NCBI RefSeq assembly: GCF_900099605.1
Contig: NZ_FNDK01000011.1
Span: 47,624-111,623, forward strand
Direction: 5' to 3'
DNA from: Alteribacillus persepolensis
GTDB taxonomy: Bacteria; Bacillota; Bacilli; Bacillales; Marinococcaceae
DNA length: 64,000 nt
Part shown: in pieces, positions 1 to 8,216 of the stretch
Layout: each line of letters begins with the position of its first letter
Numbering within the stretch: position 1 is the stretch's first letter
Notes under the pieces: generated by a model
Databases searched by the model: none
What the model saw: the letters and a program-made list of their open reading frames with translations, nothing else
What the model was told of the DNA's origin: nothing
Translations under genes and position numbers: made by a program

Positions 1-755
1 TTCGACTGCAGGTTAGGACTAAGTGAGTTTATTTCATCGAGAAGAAGCGTTCCTCCTTCCGCTTGTTCAAATAAACCAGGACGATCTTCAGACCCTGTAA
101 ACGCGCCTTTCTTCGTCCCAAATAAAATCCCTTCAATCAAACTATCCGGCAGCGCTGCACAGTTTTGACTGATGAATGGACCGGGCGAGCGGCTGCTGCC
201 ATTGTGGATGCTTTGCGCAAAAATTTCTTTCCCTGTTCCAGTTTCTCCTATAATGAGAACCGAAGAGCTTGTCCGTGTCGCCCGTTTCGCATGTTCAATC
301 ACTTCTTTCATTTCAGCGCTTCTTCCAATAACACTGTCAAATGAATATTTTCGATTGCCGCGCTTCATATTTTCCTGTACCATCCGCTCTAGTTTTGTAA
401 TATCTTTTGTTATTTCCAGCGCCCCAACAATCGTTCCGTTTTCCTTCACCGGAAATGTATTATTAATTGTTGTTATTTCAATTCCTTTGTTATTTAAGTA
501 CGACTGTTTTACATTCCGTGACTCCATACCTTCAGATAATGCCCGTTCCAACGTGCTTTCTTGTCCCTTATTGAACTTAAAGACATCGGAAATATGTTTG
601 TGCAGTACTTCTTGCGGATTCATGTTTTCAATTTCTGACATTTTATTATTATAAATAATTGTTTTCCCCAATGCATCCACTGCATGCACGCCAACATCAA
701 TGTGATTCATCACGTTTTCATAAATCATGTCTTGATGCTTTCCCTGTATATCCAT
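1..755 (-). CDS. Sigma-54-dependent transcriptional activator, RocR-like (C-terminus outside window)
   Basis: Enhancer-binding activator that would drive RNA polymerase carrying sigma-54. The ATG at 755 follows AAGGAGGCAG. About the first 110 residues look like a PAS sensor domain. The AAA+ domain follows, with Walker A GETGTGKE, the sigma-54 contact loop GAFTGS and Walker B LLLDEI all readable. The gene runs off the left edge before the end of the AAA+ domain, so the helix-turn-helix is unseen. It diverges from the glutamate dehydrogenase operon, whose promoter is of the -24/-12 type, which makes that operon the natural target. In B. subtilis RocR plays this role for arginine/ornithine catabolism and rocG; the effector here is not known. 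The family call is firm, orthology to RocR only likely. Confidence 0.9.
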   Translation of the reverse strand, partial: MDIQGKHQDMIYENVMNHIDVGVHAVDALGKTIIYNNKMSEIENMNPQEVLHKHISDVFKFNKGQESTLERALSEGMESRNVKQSYLNNKGIEITTINNTFPVKENGTIVGALEITKDITKLERMVQENMKRGNRKYSFDSVIGRSAEMKEVIEHAKRATRTSSSVLIIGETGTGKEIFAQSIHNGSSRSPGPFISQNCAALPDSLIEGILFGTKKGAFTGSEDRPGLFEQAEGGTLLLDEINSLSPNLQS

Positions 756-900
756 CACCGCTGCCTCCTTTTCACCTGCCAAAAAATTATTTTTCTTTTG
801 ATAATTTATTTTTCTTTATCCTAGCAAATCCTCTCTTATACTGCAAAATATATTTTCGTCCGTTGTGATAGTTAAGGGATTTTTTGTTCTTGATAAAAGT

Positions 901-916
901 TGGCACGATTTTTGAA
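901..916 (+). promoter_or_regulatory. Sigma-54 (-24/-12) promoter of the glutamate/proline operon
   Basis: TGGCAC (901-906), five bases, then TTGAA (912-916). This matches the consensus TGGCAC-N5-TTGCW at all but one position, with GG and TG correctly spaced. It lies about 40 bases ahead of the glutamate dehydrogenase start and opposite a sigma-54 activator gene. Transcription would begin near 925-928. I could not assign an enhancer site; it could be in the 756-900 intergenic stretch or downstream of the operon, as in B. subtilis rocG. Confidence 0.85.
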
Positions 917-957
917 TATGTAATGGAGGAAACACTATTTTGAAGGAGGCAGCACAT

Positions 958-2226
958 ATGGCTACCATTCCCAATCACCAACAGTCTTCCACTACTTTAT
1001 TATTGGAATCTGCTCAACATACAATGCGAGAAGCTACCGAAAAACTTGGCTATCCAGAGGAAATGTTCGAGTTACTAAAAGAACCGATTCGTCTGACAAC
1101 AATTCGTATCCCTGTTCGAATGGACAATGGCCGCACAAAAGTTTTCACTGGTTACCGCGCCCAGCACAACGATGCCGTTGGTCCAACCAAAGGCGGTGTA
1201 CGTTTCCACCCTTCTGTAACAGAAGAAGAGGTGAAGTCACTTGCGCTTTGGATGAGCTTAAAATGCGGCATTAATGATTTACCGTATGGCGGTGGAAAAG
1301 GCGGTATCATCTGTGATCCAAGACAAATGTCTTTTGGGGAACTTGAACGTCTCAGCCGTGGTTACGTACGCGCGATTAGTCAAGTCGTCGGACCAACCAA
1401 AGATATTCCAGCTCCAGATGTATACACCAACTCTCAAATTATGGCGTGGATGATGGATGAATACAGCCGCATCAGGGAATTTGATTCCCCTGGATTTATT
1501 ACGGGGAAGCCTGTTGTACTAGGTGGTTCCCAAGGCCGCGAAACCGCAACTGCCCGAGGGGTTATCACCTGTATTGAAGAAGCGGTTCGAGTACGCAATA
1601 AAAGCTTAGAAGACGCCCGGATTATCATTCAGGGGTTTGGTAATGCGGGAAGCTATATCGCGACGTTCTTGCATAACAAAGGAGCAAAAGTGATTGGCAT
1701 CAGTGACGTTCTCGGTGCGTTATATGATCCAGATGGATTGGACATTCCATCATTAAGCGAACGAAGAGACAGTTTTGGCATGGTGACCAATCAATTTCAA
1801 CATACGATTACCAATGAAGAGTTAATGGAAAAAGAATGTGATATTCTCATTCCTGCTGCTATTTCCAACCAAATTACCGCTCGAAATGCGGATCGTATTC
1901 AAGCGAAAGTCGTTGTCGAAGCAGCGAACGGCCCGACCACTGCACAAGCTACGAAAATACTAACGGATAACGATATTCTATTAATTCCAGATGTGCTCGC
2001 AAGTTCTGGCGGAGTGATTGTCTCCTATTTTGAGTGGGTTCAAAATAACCAAGGCTATTACTGGCCTGAAGATGAAATAGATGAAAAACTGCATACTAAA
2101 ATGGTGCAGTCCTTTCATAAAGTATATAAAGCTGCAACTCGCTATAAGACGGATATGCGGACGGCTGCCTATATCGCAGGTACTAGAAAAATGGCCGAAG
2201 CCAGCCGCTTCCGTGGATGGGTATAA
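958..2226 (+). CDS. rocG: NAD-type glutamate dehydrogenase (RocG/GudB family)
   Basis: Oxidatively deaminates glutamate to 2-oxoglutarate and ammonium in the cytoplasm. The 422-residue length is usual for RocG/GudB. The substrate-binding GPTKGGVRFHP and catalytic-lysine PYGGGKGG motifs are near residues 80-120, and the Rossmann dinucleotide motif GFGNAGS is near 225. The ATG at 958 is preferred over an in-frame one at 940, because TGAAGGAGGCAGCACAT sits just before it. It is first in an operon with a lipoyl-like protein and proline dehydrogenase, under a sigma-54 promoter, which points to the catabolic (rocG) role. Assignment to rocG rather than gudB rests on that context, not on residues. 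Confidence 0.93.
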   Translation: MATIPNHQQSSTTLLLESAQHTMREATEKLGYPEEMFELLKEPIRLTTIRIPVRMDNGRTKVFTGYRAQHNDAVGPTKGGVRFHPSVTEEEVKSLALWMSLKCGINDLPYGGGKGGIICDPRQMSFGELERLSRGYVRAISQVVGPTKDIPAPDVYTNSQIMAWMMDEYSRIREFDSPGFITGKPVVLGGSQGRETATARGVITCIEEAVRVRNKSLEDARIIIQGFGNAGSYIATFLHNKGAKVIGISDVLGALYDPDGLDIPSLSERRDSFGMVTNQFQHTITNEELMEKECDILIPAAISNQITARNADRIQAKVVVEAANGPTTAQATKILTDNDILLIPDVLASSGGVIVSYFEWVQNNQGYYWPEDEIDEKLHTKMVQSFHKVYKAATRYKTDMRTAAYIAGTRKMAEASRFRGWV

Positions 2227-2249
2227 ATAAACAGAAGGAGGATTTCACA

Positions 2250-2504
2250 ATGTTTCAAAAAATACATGAAGTGTCATCTTTTGAACAAGGAAAAATAGCA
2301 GAAGTGTACGTGAAGCCATTGGAATACGTGTATGAATGGGAACCACTATTTACTATCCAAACAGAAAACGGCAGTCTTGCGAAAGTACATGTCGGTGCAA
2401 GTGGAATCATTAAAGATATACATGTCACAGCTGGAGAAACAATAAAAGCCGACACGGTTTTGGCCGTCATTGAAGATGACTTAAAACTTTCCGGAAGTGA
2501 TTAA
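2250..2504 (+). CDS. Small lipoyl/biotinyl-like domain protein without the acceptor lysine
   Basis: An 84-residue protein starting at the ATG at 2250, with AGAAGGAGG just ahead. It has the pattern of a single lipoyl/biotinyl hammerhead: a proximal half with PLFTIQTENG, then GASGIIKDIHVTAGETI and LAVIED in the distal half. In carrier domains the modified lysine lies ten residues before the conserved Ser-Gly. Here Ser51-Gly52 would place it at residue 41, but residues 40-42 are Asn-Gly-Ser, and the nearest lysine, 45, is out of register. It is therefore unlikely to carry lipoate or biotin. It lies 23 bases after glutamate dehydrogenase and 18 bases before proline dehydrogenase, so it is co-transcribed. 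Function unknown; a structural or regulatory partner of either enzyme is possible. Confidence 0.8.
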   Translation: MFQKIHEVSSFEQGKIAEVYVKPLEYVYEWEPLFTIQTENGSLAKVHVGASGIIKDIHVTAGETIKADTVLAVIEDDLKLSGSD

Positions 2505-2522
2505 GGGAAAGGAGGAGAAGCC

Positions 2523-3434
2523 ATGAATATCTCACGAAATTTTTTCCTCTTTCTTTCGGAAAACAAACTGTTAAACCATGCCGCAAAAAAATGGGGGCTG
2601 CGCCTTGGTGCCTCAAAAGTAGTAGCTGGTACAACGATTGAAAGTGCGATGAAAACAATAGCGGGACTAAACGAAGCGGGGCTGGCTTGTACCGTCGATC
2701 GCTTAGGTGAATTTGTCACAGACAAACAAGAAGCATTGGAGGCTGGTCAATATTGTATCAACACCTTGCATGCTATTCATGAGTGGAAGGTGGATTGCCA
2801 TCTTTCCTTAAAGTTAACGCAGCTTGGGCTCGATATTGATAAAAATTTATGCATGAACAATATGCGAAGTATTGTCCAAACCGCTAACCAATACGACATA
2901 TACGTCAACATTGATATGGAAGACTACAGCCGCTATCAAACAACACTTGACATACTGTTTGCGCTCAGAAAAGAGTTTGATAACGTTGGAACAGTGATTC
3001 AATCCTATTTATACCGGGCAAATGAAGATATCGACCACCTGCAGGGTGTTCCTCTCCGTCTTGTTAAAGGGGCGTATAAAGAATCGGCGGATGTTGCTAT
3101 GCAAGAGAAAGCCGACATTGATAAAAATTTTTTGCATTTGATAAAAAAACACCTTTCTCACGGCAGTTACACCGCCATTGCTACGCATGACCATGAAATT
3201 ATAGAACAAGTAAAAGCGTTTGTCCATGAGAATCAGATTGCTTACCATTCATTTGAATTCCAAATGCTGTACGGGTTTCGCCATGATCTCCAGCAGCAGC
3301 TGGCTAACGAAGGATACCGCGTTTGTTCTTATGTGCCATTTGGAAACGACTGGTACGGTTATTTCATGCGCCGGCTCGCAGAACGGCCGCAAAATATAAA
3401 ACTTGCTGTGAAAAGCATGCTTTCTAACTCATAA
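2523..3434 (+). CDS. Proline dehydrogenase (monofunctional PutB/FadM type)
   Basis: FAD-dependent oxidation of L-proline to pyrroline-5-carboxylate. The 303-residue length matches the one-domain Bacillus enzymes (PutB, FadM) rather than bifunctional PutA. Family motifs are LRLVKGAYKE near residue 180, FEFQMLYGFR near 243 and YVPFGNDWYGYFMRRLAERPQN-type residues near the C-terminus, where the paired arginines bind the proline carboxylate. The ATG at 2523 follows GGGAAAGGAGGAGAAGCC. It is third in the operon behind glutamate dehydrogenase, so proline could be taken through P5C to glutamate and 2-oxoglutarate. The P5C dehydrogenase needed between the two steps is not in the window. Confidence 0.93.
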   Translation: MNISRNFFLFLSENKLLNHAAKKWGLRLGASKVVAGTTIESAMKTIAGLNEAGLACTVDRLGEFVTDKQEALEAGQYCINTLHAIHEWKVDCHLSLKLTQLGLDIDKNLCMNNMRSIVQTANQYDIYVNIDMEDYSRYQTTLDILFALRKEFDNVGTVIQSYLYRANEDIDHLQGVPLRLVKGAYKESADVAMQEKADIDKNFLHLIKKHLSHGSYTAIATHDHEIIEQVKAFVHENQIAYHSFEFQMLYGFRHDLQQQLANEGYRVCSYVPFGNDWYGYFMRRLAERPQNIKLAVKSMLSNS

Positions 3435-3467
3435 GAATTCCCTTTACTACTAATGAAACGGAGGTCA

Positions 3468-3698
3468 ATGAGATCGATGACGACAAAAGTAAGAAAAGAA
3501 CTCAAAAAAGAGAAAATGATCAAAGTTGCTTGTCAGCACATTGGTGAATTTACTACAAAAGACCATTGGGATGAATATGCGAAAGAAAAAGCGCTGCCAA
3601 GCTCCAATACGTATCACCGTAACTTTGGTTCATGGACAAAAGCAAAGGAAACGATTAAAACATCTTTTATAGAAAATATTCATAAGAAAGAAAGCTAA
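3468..3698 (+). CDS. Small basic protein with a homing-endonuclease-associated (HNH) repeat
   Basis: About 76 residues. After a lysine-rich start, the pattern around residues 20-65 (...HIGEFTTKDHWDEYAKEK, then SSNTYHRNFGSWTKAKET) resembles the HNH-associated repeat, a small helical DNA-binding module ending in FGSWxKA. No nuclease motif is present. Three in-frame ATGs (3453, 3468, 3477) lie around the GGAGG at 3460-3464. The one at 3453 lies before that site and cannot use it; 3468 and 3477 are both possible. It lies 33 bases after proline dehydrogenase and before a hairpin, so it may be the last gene of that operon. Role unknown; a DNA-binding regulator is a guess. Confidence 0.6.
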   Translation: MRSMTTKVRKELKKEKMIKVACQHIGEFTTKDHWDEYAKEKALPSSNTYHRNFGSWTKAKETIKTSFIENIHKKES

Positions 3699-3744
3699 TA
3701 ATCTAGTCATCTCTCTATTCATTTCCGTGATACCACATATCATA

Positions 3745-3777
3745 CGTTCAGGCTTGTCTGCTTCAACAGCCTGAACG
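3745..3777. terminator. Hairpin between convergent genes, probable bidirectional terminator
   Basis: CGTTCAGGCT (3745-3754) pairs perfectly with AGCCTGAACG (3768-3777) over ten bases, around a 13-base loop. It lies between the last plus-strand gene of the left operon and the end of dgkB on the minus strand. The T-tract is poor on both sides, so termination efficiency is uncertain. Confidence 0.6.
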
Positions 3778-3780
3778 TTG

Positions 3781-4665
3781 TTATGGGCAAAGCATCTCTA
3801 CGTGATGATGCAGGTTTACAAATTCGGCTGGCAGTTTGCCGCCGTATTCTCCATCTAAATTCAACTGCATGTCCCCATCTACTTGGATTTTGATTCTATT
3901 CGCTTGTACATATAACACTTTTTCATGGTGAAGATGCTCTCCTTGTAATGCTTGGGTACCGATTCGAACGAGCTCAGGCACGTTTGTTTTTTTTATAATA
4001 ATCATATCAAACATACCATCGTTATATTTTGCATTTGGCAAGAGTTTCTCAAAGCCTCCAACCGAATTTGTATTTGCGATTAAAAACATCATAATATCGC
4101 CTTCAAATAACTTTCCATCATACTCGATTCGTACATTTTTCGGTTTAAGAGACCCCAGCTTTTCAACACCCTTTACATAGTAAGCAAACTGACCCATCAT
4201 CGTCTTTAATTTGCTGGGCGTGTCGTACGTTAATTCCGTTAATTTTCCGCCTGCAGCAATATTAATAAAATATTGATGATTCACTTTCCCAATATCGATC
4301 CAAGAACTCTTCTCCCCACACAATACGTCACAAATTTTCTCGATGCTGTAACCGCTGATACCAAGCGCCCGTGCTAAATCATTTGTAGTACCAGCCGGTA
4401 TCAAGCCAAGCTTCGGACGTTCTTCTAGTTTAGCTAAACCATTTACAACTTCAAAGATAGTACCGTCTCCACCTGCTGCTATCACAACTTCAAAACCAGC
4501 CAATCCAGCGCGCTTTGCCTCCTCTTTCGCATCCCCTTCTCTTTTTGTCATGTGTGCAGACGTTTCATAACCTGATGTTTCCAGTCGATCTAAAATATAA
4601 GGCAGCTGCTTTTTCATTTGTTCTCGTCCCGATGTTGGATTGTATATAACGCGTGCACGTCTCAT
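3781..4665 (-). CDS. dgkB: Diacylglycerol kinase (lipid kinase)
   Basis: Soluble DgkB-type kinase that phosphorylates diacylglycerol to phosphatidic acid and recycles lipid released during lipoteichoic acid synthesis. The N-terminus RARVIYNPTSGRE is typical of DgkB. The nucleotide-binding AAGGDGTIFEVVNGL lies near residue 65, followed by PAGTTNDLARAL. The ATG at 4665 (294 residues) is preferred to one six codons upstream, because GGAGATATCATA precedes it and because DgkB proteins begin this way. It sits downstream of the gat operon, as in B. subtilis, but a strong terminator at 4862-4898 separates them, so it probably has its own promoter. Confidence 0.92.
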   Translation of the reverse strand: MRRARVIYNPTSGREQMKKQLPYILDRLETSGYETSAHMTKREGDAKEEAKRAGLAGFEVVIAAGGDGTIFEVVNGLAKLEERPKLGLIPAGTTNDLARALGISGYSIEKICDVLCGEKSSWIDIGKVNHQYFINIAAGGKLTELTYDTPSKLKTMMGQFAYYVKGVEKLGSLKPKNVRIEYDGKLFEGDIMMFLIANTNSVGGFEKLLPNAKYNDGMFDMIIIKKTNVPELVRIGTQALQGEHLHHEKVLYVQANRIKIQVDGDMQLNLDGEYGGKLPAEFVNLHHHVEMLCP

Positions 4666-4861
4666 TATGATATCTCCCAACATATTGTTTTTTATTACTA
4701 TACCACATTCATGAAAAACCGGCTTCTTCTACCTATAACAATATATTGATTTATTGTCTATGATCCAGCACTTCACAGCAGGCATCCCCCGCACGGAACT
4801 GCTCCTACTTAACAACCTTGCAGTCCGCTTGAAGCGGGAGTCTTCTTGCTTAATAATGATA

Positions 4862-4898
4862 AACCCCCTCCTATGGTGTTAGCCAATGGGAGGGGGTT
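4862..4898 (-). terminator. Intrinsic terminator of the gatCAB operon
   Basis: AACCCCCTCC (4862-4871) pairs with GGAGGGGGTT (4889-4898), extended inward by a few imperfect pairs. Read on the minus strand it starts six bases after the gatB stop and is followed by TTATCATTATT. It separates gatB from dgkB. Confidence 0.8.
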
Positions 4899-4904
4899 CG
4901 TTAT

Positions 4905-6338
4905 TTATTGTTCATCGATTCCTTCAAGAATTAACTTATTCACTAACTGCGGATTTGCTTTTCCTTTTGTTTCTTTCATAACTTGGCCAACTAAAAAGCC
5001 AAGTGCCTTGTCTTTTCCATTTTTATAGTCTTCAATCGACTGTGGATTGTTTTCAAGAATACCGGCTACAATTTTCTTCAGTTCACCTTCATCGGAGATT
5101 TGGACAAGCCCTTTATCTTTAACAATTTTCTCCGGATCGCCGCCTTCTTTCATTACATCAGCGAAGACTTTTTTGGCAATTTTACTAGAAATTGTTCCTT
5201 CTTCAATTAAACGGATGAGTTTAGCAAGACTTTCAGGCGTCAGCGCCACATCTTCAAGTTCCAAGCCTTCTGCATTCAAGTACCCGTTTACTTCCCCCAT
5301 CAGCCAGTTCGCAGCTTGCTTTGCATCAGCACCCTGGTCAATGGTTTCTTGGAAGAAATCAGACATATCTTTTGATTGTGTAATAACACCAGCATCATAT
5401 TCCGGAAGACCATATTCTTCTACATAGCGTTTTTTACGTGCATCCGGCAGCTCTGGAATATCGGCTTTTACTTTCGCTTTCCAGTCCTCGTCAATATAAA
5501 GGGAAACAAGATCTGGTTCAGGGAAATAACGATAATCATCTGAACCTTCTTTGACACGCATTAAGACAGTTTCTTTCTTTGCGTCATCCCACCGTCTTGT
5601 TTCTTGCAAAATTTCTCCGCCTGAAAGCAGCTCTTGTTCTTGGCGCTTTTCTTCATAGGCCAACCCTTTTTGTACATTGGCAAATGAGTTTAAGTTTTTC
5701 AACTCCGTTTTCGTGCCAAACTCTTTTTGGCCTGCAGGTTTTAGCGAAATGTTGGCATCACAACGAAGTGAGCCTTCTTCCATCTTACAGTCGGACACTT
5801 CTGTGTACTGTAAAACCGCTTTTAACTTTTCTAAATAGGCATACGCTTCTTCCGGCGTCTCAATATCAGGCTCCGATACAATTTCAATTAACGGTGTCCC
5901 AACACGGTTAAAATCAACGAGGGAGTGCTCTCCGTAATCATCGTGTGTCAGCTTCCCAGCATCTTCTTCCATATGAATACGGGTAATCCCAATCTTCTTT
6001 TTATATCCTTCTACCTCAATTTCAATCCAGCCGTTTTCACCGATCGGCTTATCAAATTGTGAGATTTGATAAGCTTTTGGATTATCCGGATAGAAATAGT
6101 TTTTACGATCAAACTTCGTTTCTTCCGCAATTTCACAGTTTAACGCTAGCGCTGCTTTCATCGCATACTCTACAGCCTGCTCGTTCAACACTGGCAGTAC
6201 CCCGGGATGCCCGAGACAGACAGGGCATGTATGTGTGTTTGGCGGTGCACCAAACTCTGTGGAACAATTACAGAAAATCTTTGTGTTTGTTTTTAATTCA
6301 GAGTGAACTTCCAAACCTATTACTGTATCAAATTTCAT
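4905..6338 (-). CDS. gatB: Aspartyl/glutamyl-tRNA amidotransferase subunit B
   Basis: Kinase/transamidase subunit of GatCAB, which converts Glu-tRNA(Gln), or Asp-tRNA(Asn), into the amidated form using ATP and ammonia channelled from GatA. The 477-residue length is standard. The N-terminus [18 protein letters not shown], the zinc-type cysteines in [19 protein letters not shown] and the C-terminal YqeY-like helical tail ([13 protein letters not shown]) are all present. It is last in gatC-gatA-gatB and starts 12 bases after gatA. Confidence 0.98.
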   Translation of the reverse strand: MKFDTVIGLEVHSELKTNTKIFCNCSTEFGAPPNTHTCPVCLGHPGVLPVLNEQAVEYAMKAALALNCEIAEETKFDRKNYFYPDNPKAYQISQFDKPIGENGWIEIEVEGYKKKIGITRIHMEEDAGKLTHDDYGEHSLVDFNRVGTPLIEIVSEPDIETPEEAYAYLEKLKAVLQYTEVSDCKMEEGSLRCDANISLKPAGQKEFGTKTELKNLNSFANVQKGLAYEEKRQEQELLSGGEILQETRRWDDAKKETVLMRVKEGSDDYRYFPEPDLVSLYIDEDWKAKVKADIPELPDARKKRYVEEYGLPEYDAGVITQSKDMSDFFQETIDQGADAKQAANWLMGEVNGYLNAEGLELEDVALTPESLAKLIRLIEEGTISSKIAKKVFADVMKEGGDPEKIVKDKGLVQISDEGELKKIVAGILENNPQSIEDYKNGKDKALGFLVGQVMKETKGKANPQLVNKLILEGIDEQ

Positions 6339-6350
6339 CGTTTTCCCCCC

Positions 6351-7808
6351 TTACAGTTCCGGCTTTGCTTTATGATGTTCAGTTGCTTGTTCGTATGCAT
6401 GAGCTACACGATACACCGTGCCTTCTGCAAACGGCTTAGAAATGATTTGCAATCCTACTGGAAGCCCTTCGGAAAAGCCGCATGGAACAGAAATCGCTGG
6501 CACGCCCGCAAGGTTCACTGGAATCGTTAAAATGTCGTTTGCATACATCGTTAACGGATCATTAATCTTTTCACCGACTTTAAATGCAGTAGTAGGTGCT
6601 GTAGGACCGATGACGACATCATAATCGTTTAAAATTTGGTCAAAGTCTTGCTTAATCAACGTACGTACTTTTTGTGCTTTCTTGTAATAGGCATCATAAT
6701 AACCGGAGCTGAGTGCAAAGGTTCCCAGCATAATACGGCGCTTCACCTCATCACCAAAACCTTGGCTCCGTGTTTCTTTGTACATATCGATTAAATTGTT
6801 CGCATTTTCACTGCGAACACCGTAGCGAACACCATCAAAACGTGCTAAGTTCGCTGATGCTTCCGAAGAAGCTAATAAGTAATAAGCAGCAACTGCATAT
6901 TGAGAATGTGGAAGAGACACTTCTTCCCACGTTGCTCCTTGATCTTCTAACACTTTTAAAGCATCCAGCACGTGCTTTTTCACATCTTCATGAACACCTT
7001 CACCAAGGTATTCTTTAGGTACAGCAATGCGCAGCCCTTTCACGTCCTGTTTTAACGAAGAAAGATAATCAGGTACTTCTACATCTGCAGAAGTGGAATC
7101 TTTCCTACAATGACCTGCGATTTCGCGCAGAACATATGCGTTATCTTCTACAGTACGTGTCAATGGACCAATTTGATCCAAGGACGAAGCAAACGCAACT
7201 AATCCAAAGCGGGATACACGTCCGTATGTTGGTTTTAAGCCGACCACACCGCAATAAGAGGCTGGTTGACGAATAGAGCCGCCCGTATCAGATCCAAGGG
7301 CAAAAGCTACTTCGCCAGCTGCAACGGCGGCCGCAGAACCACCGCTTGACCCACCGGGAACGTACTCTACATTCCACGGATTTCGTGTTGTTTGAAATCC
7401 TGAGTTTTCATTGGAAGAACCCATCGCAAATTCGTCCATATTCAATTTGCCAACAGTAACTGTTTCTTGAGCATGAAGCTTATCCATCACTGTTGCATTA
7501 TGGACTGGTTCAAAATTAGCTAAAAGCTGGCTTGCACAAGTCGTGCGCAGTCCATTTGTTACAATATTATCCTTAATGCCAGCCGGCAGGCCAAATAACA
7601 CATTATTGGCTTCATCATTTTGAATCGCTTGATCTAACTTTTCTGCGTGCTGCCTCGCCTCTTCTTCATTCAATGTCAAAAATGCTTGAACTTTCTCATC
7701 TACTTCTTTAATACGTTCATAAGAAGCATCAACGAGCTCCGTGACTTTTACGTCTTTATCTTTAAGCTTTTTATGTATCGATGAAAAGCTTTCTTCTAAT
7801 ATAGACAT
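6351..7808 (-). CDS. gatA: Aspartyl/glutamyl-tRNA amidotransferase subunit A
   Basis: Amidase-signature subunit of GatCAB that releases ammonia from glutamine. At 485 residues it is full length. The Ser-cisSer-Lys triad is visible: lysine in [10 protein letters not shown] near residue 80, serines in [15 protein letters not shown] near 155 and TGGSIRQPA near 177. It starts 15 bases after gatC and is translationally linked to gatB downstream. Confidence 0.98.
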   Translation of the reverse strand: MSILEESFSSIHKKLKDKDVKVTELVDASYERIKEVDEKVQAFLTLNEEEARQHAEKLDQAIQNDEANNVLFGLPAGIKDNIVTNGLRTTCASQLLANFEPVHNATVMDKLHAQETVTVGKLNMDEFAMGSSNENSGFQTTRNPWNVEYVPGGSSGGSAAAVAAGEVAFALGSDTGGSIRQPASYCGVVGLKPTYGRVSRFGLVAFASSLDQIGPLTRTVEDNAYVLREIAGHCRKDSTSADVEVPDYLSSLKQDVKGLRIAVPKEYLGEGVHEDVKKHVLDALKVLEDQGATWEEVSLPHSQYAVAAYYLLASSEASANLARFDGVRYGVRSENANNLIDMYKETRSQGFGDEVKRRIMLGTFALSSGYYDAYYKKAQKVRTLIKQDFDQILNDYDVVIGPTAPTTAFKVGEKINDPLTMYANDILTIPVNLAGVPAISVPCGFSEGLPVGLQIISKPFAEGTVYRVAHAYEQATEHHKAKPEL

Positions 7809-7823
7809 GTATCTTTCCCTCCT

Positions 7824-8114
7824 TTACTCTAAAACAGACGGTACTTTTACTTGTCCGTCTTCTTGATCCGGCGCGTTTTTCAACGCTTCTTCCCGTTCTA
7901 ATGACGGGCGCTGTTCATCTTCACGCAGCACGTTATGAATGTCCAAAACGTGTGTTGTCGGTTCAACATTGTCAGTATCTAGCTCATTCAGCTGTTCAGC
8001 AAAGCCGATAATAGCATCTAATTGTTCTGTGAAAGTTTCTACTTCCTTTTCTGTTACCGAAAGGCGCGCTAAATGTGCCACATGCTTTACTTGCTCTTTT
8101 GTAATTCTTTCCAC
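7824..8114 (-). CDS. gatC: Aspartyl/glutamyl-tRNA amidotransferase subunit C
   Basis: Small scaffold subunit that stabilises GatA in the amidotransferase. The GTG at 8114 is chosen because GGAGGTGA lies eight bases ahead of it and the product then starts [18 protein letters not shown], matching the 96-residue Bacillus GatC. The open frame extends five codons further to another GTG, which has no good site. First gene of the gat operon. Confidence 0.95.
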   Translation of the reverse strand: MERITKEQVKHVAHLARLSVTEKEVETFTEQLDAIIGFAEQLNELDTDNVEPTTHVLDIHNVLREDEQRPSLEREEALKNAPDQEDGQVKVPSVLE

Positions 8115-8216
8115 TTCCGTCACCTCCACTTATTCGTCCTTTCACAATATATTGATGATACCAAATAAGACCGCTGCGGGCAACGTATCAACGCCTGGAC
8201 GCTCATTCACCTACGC

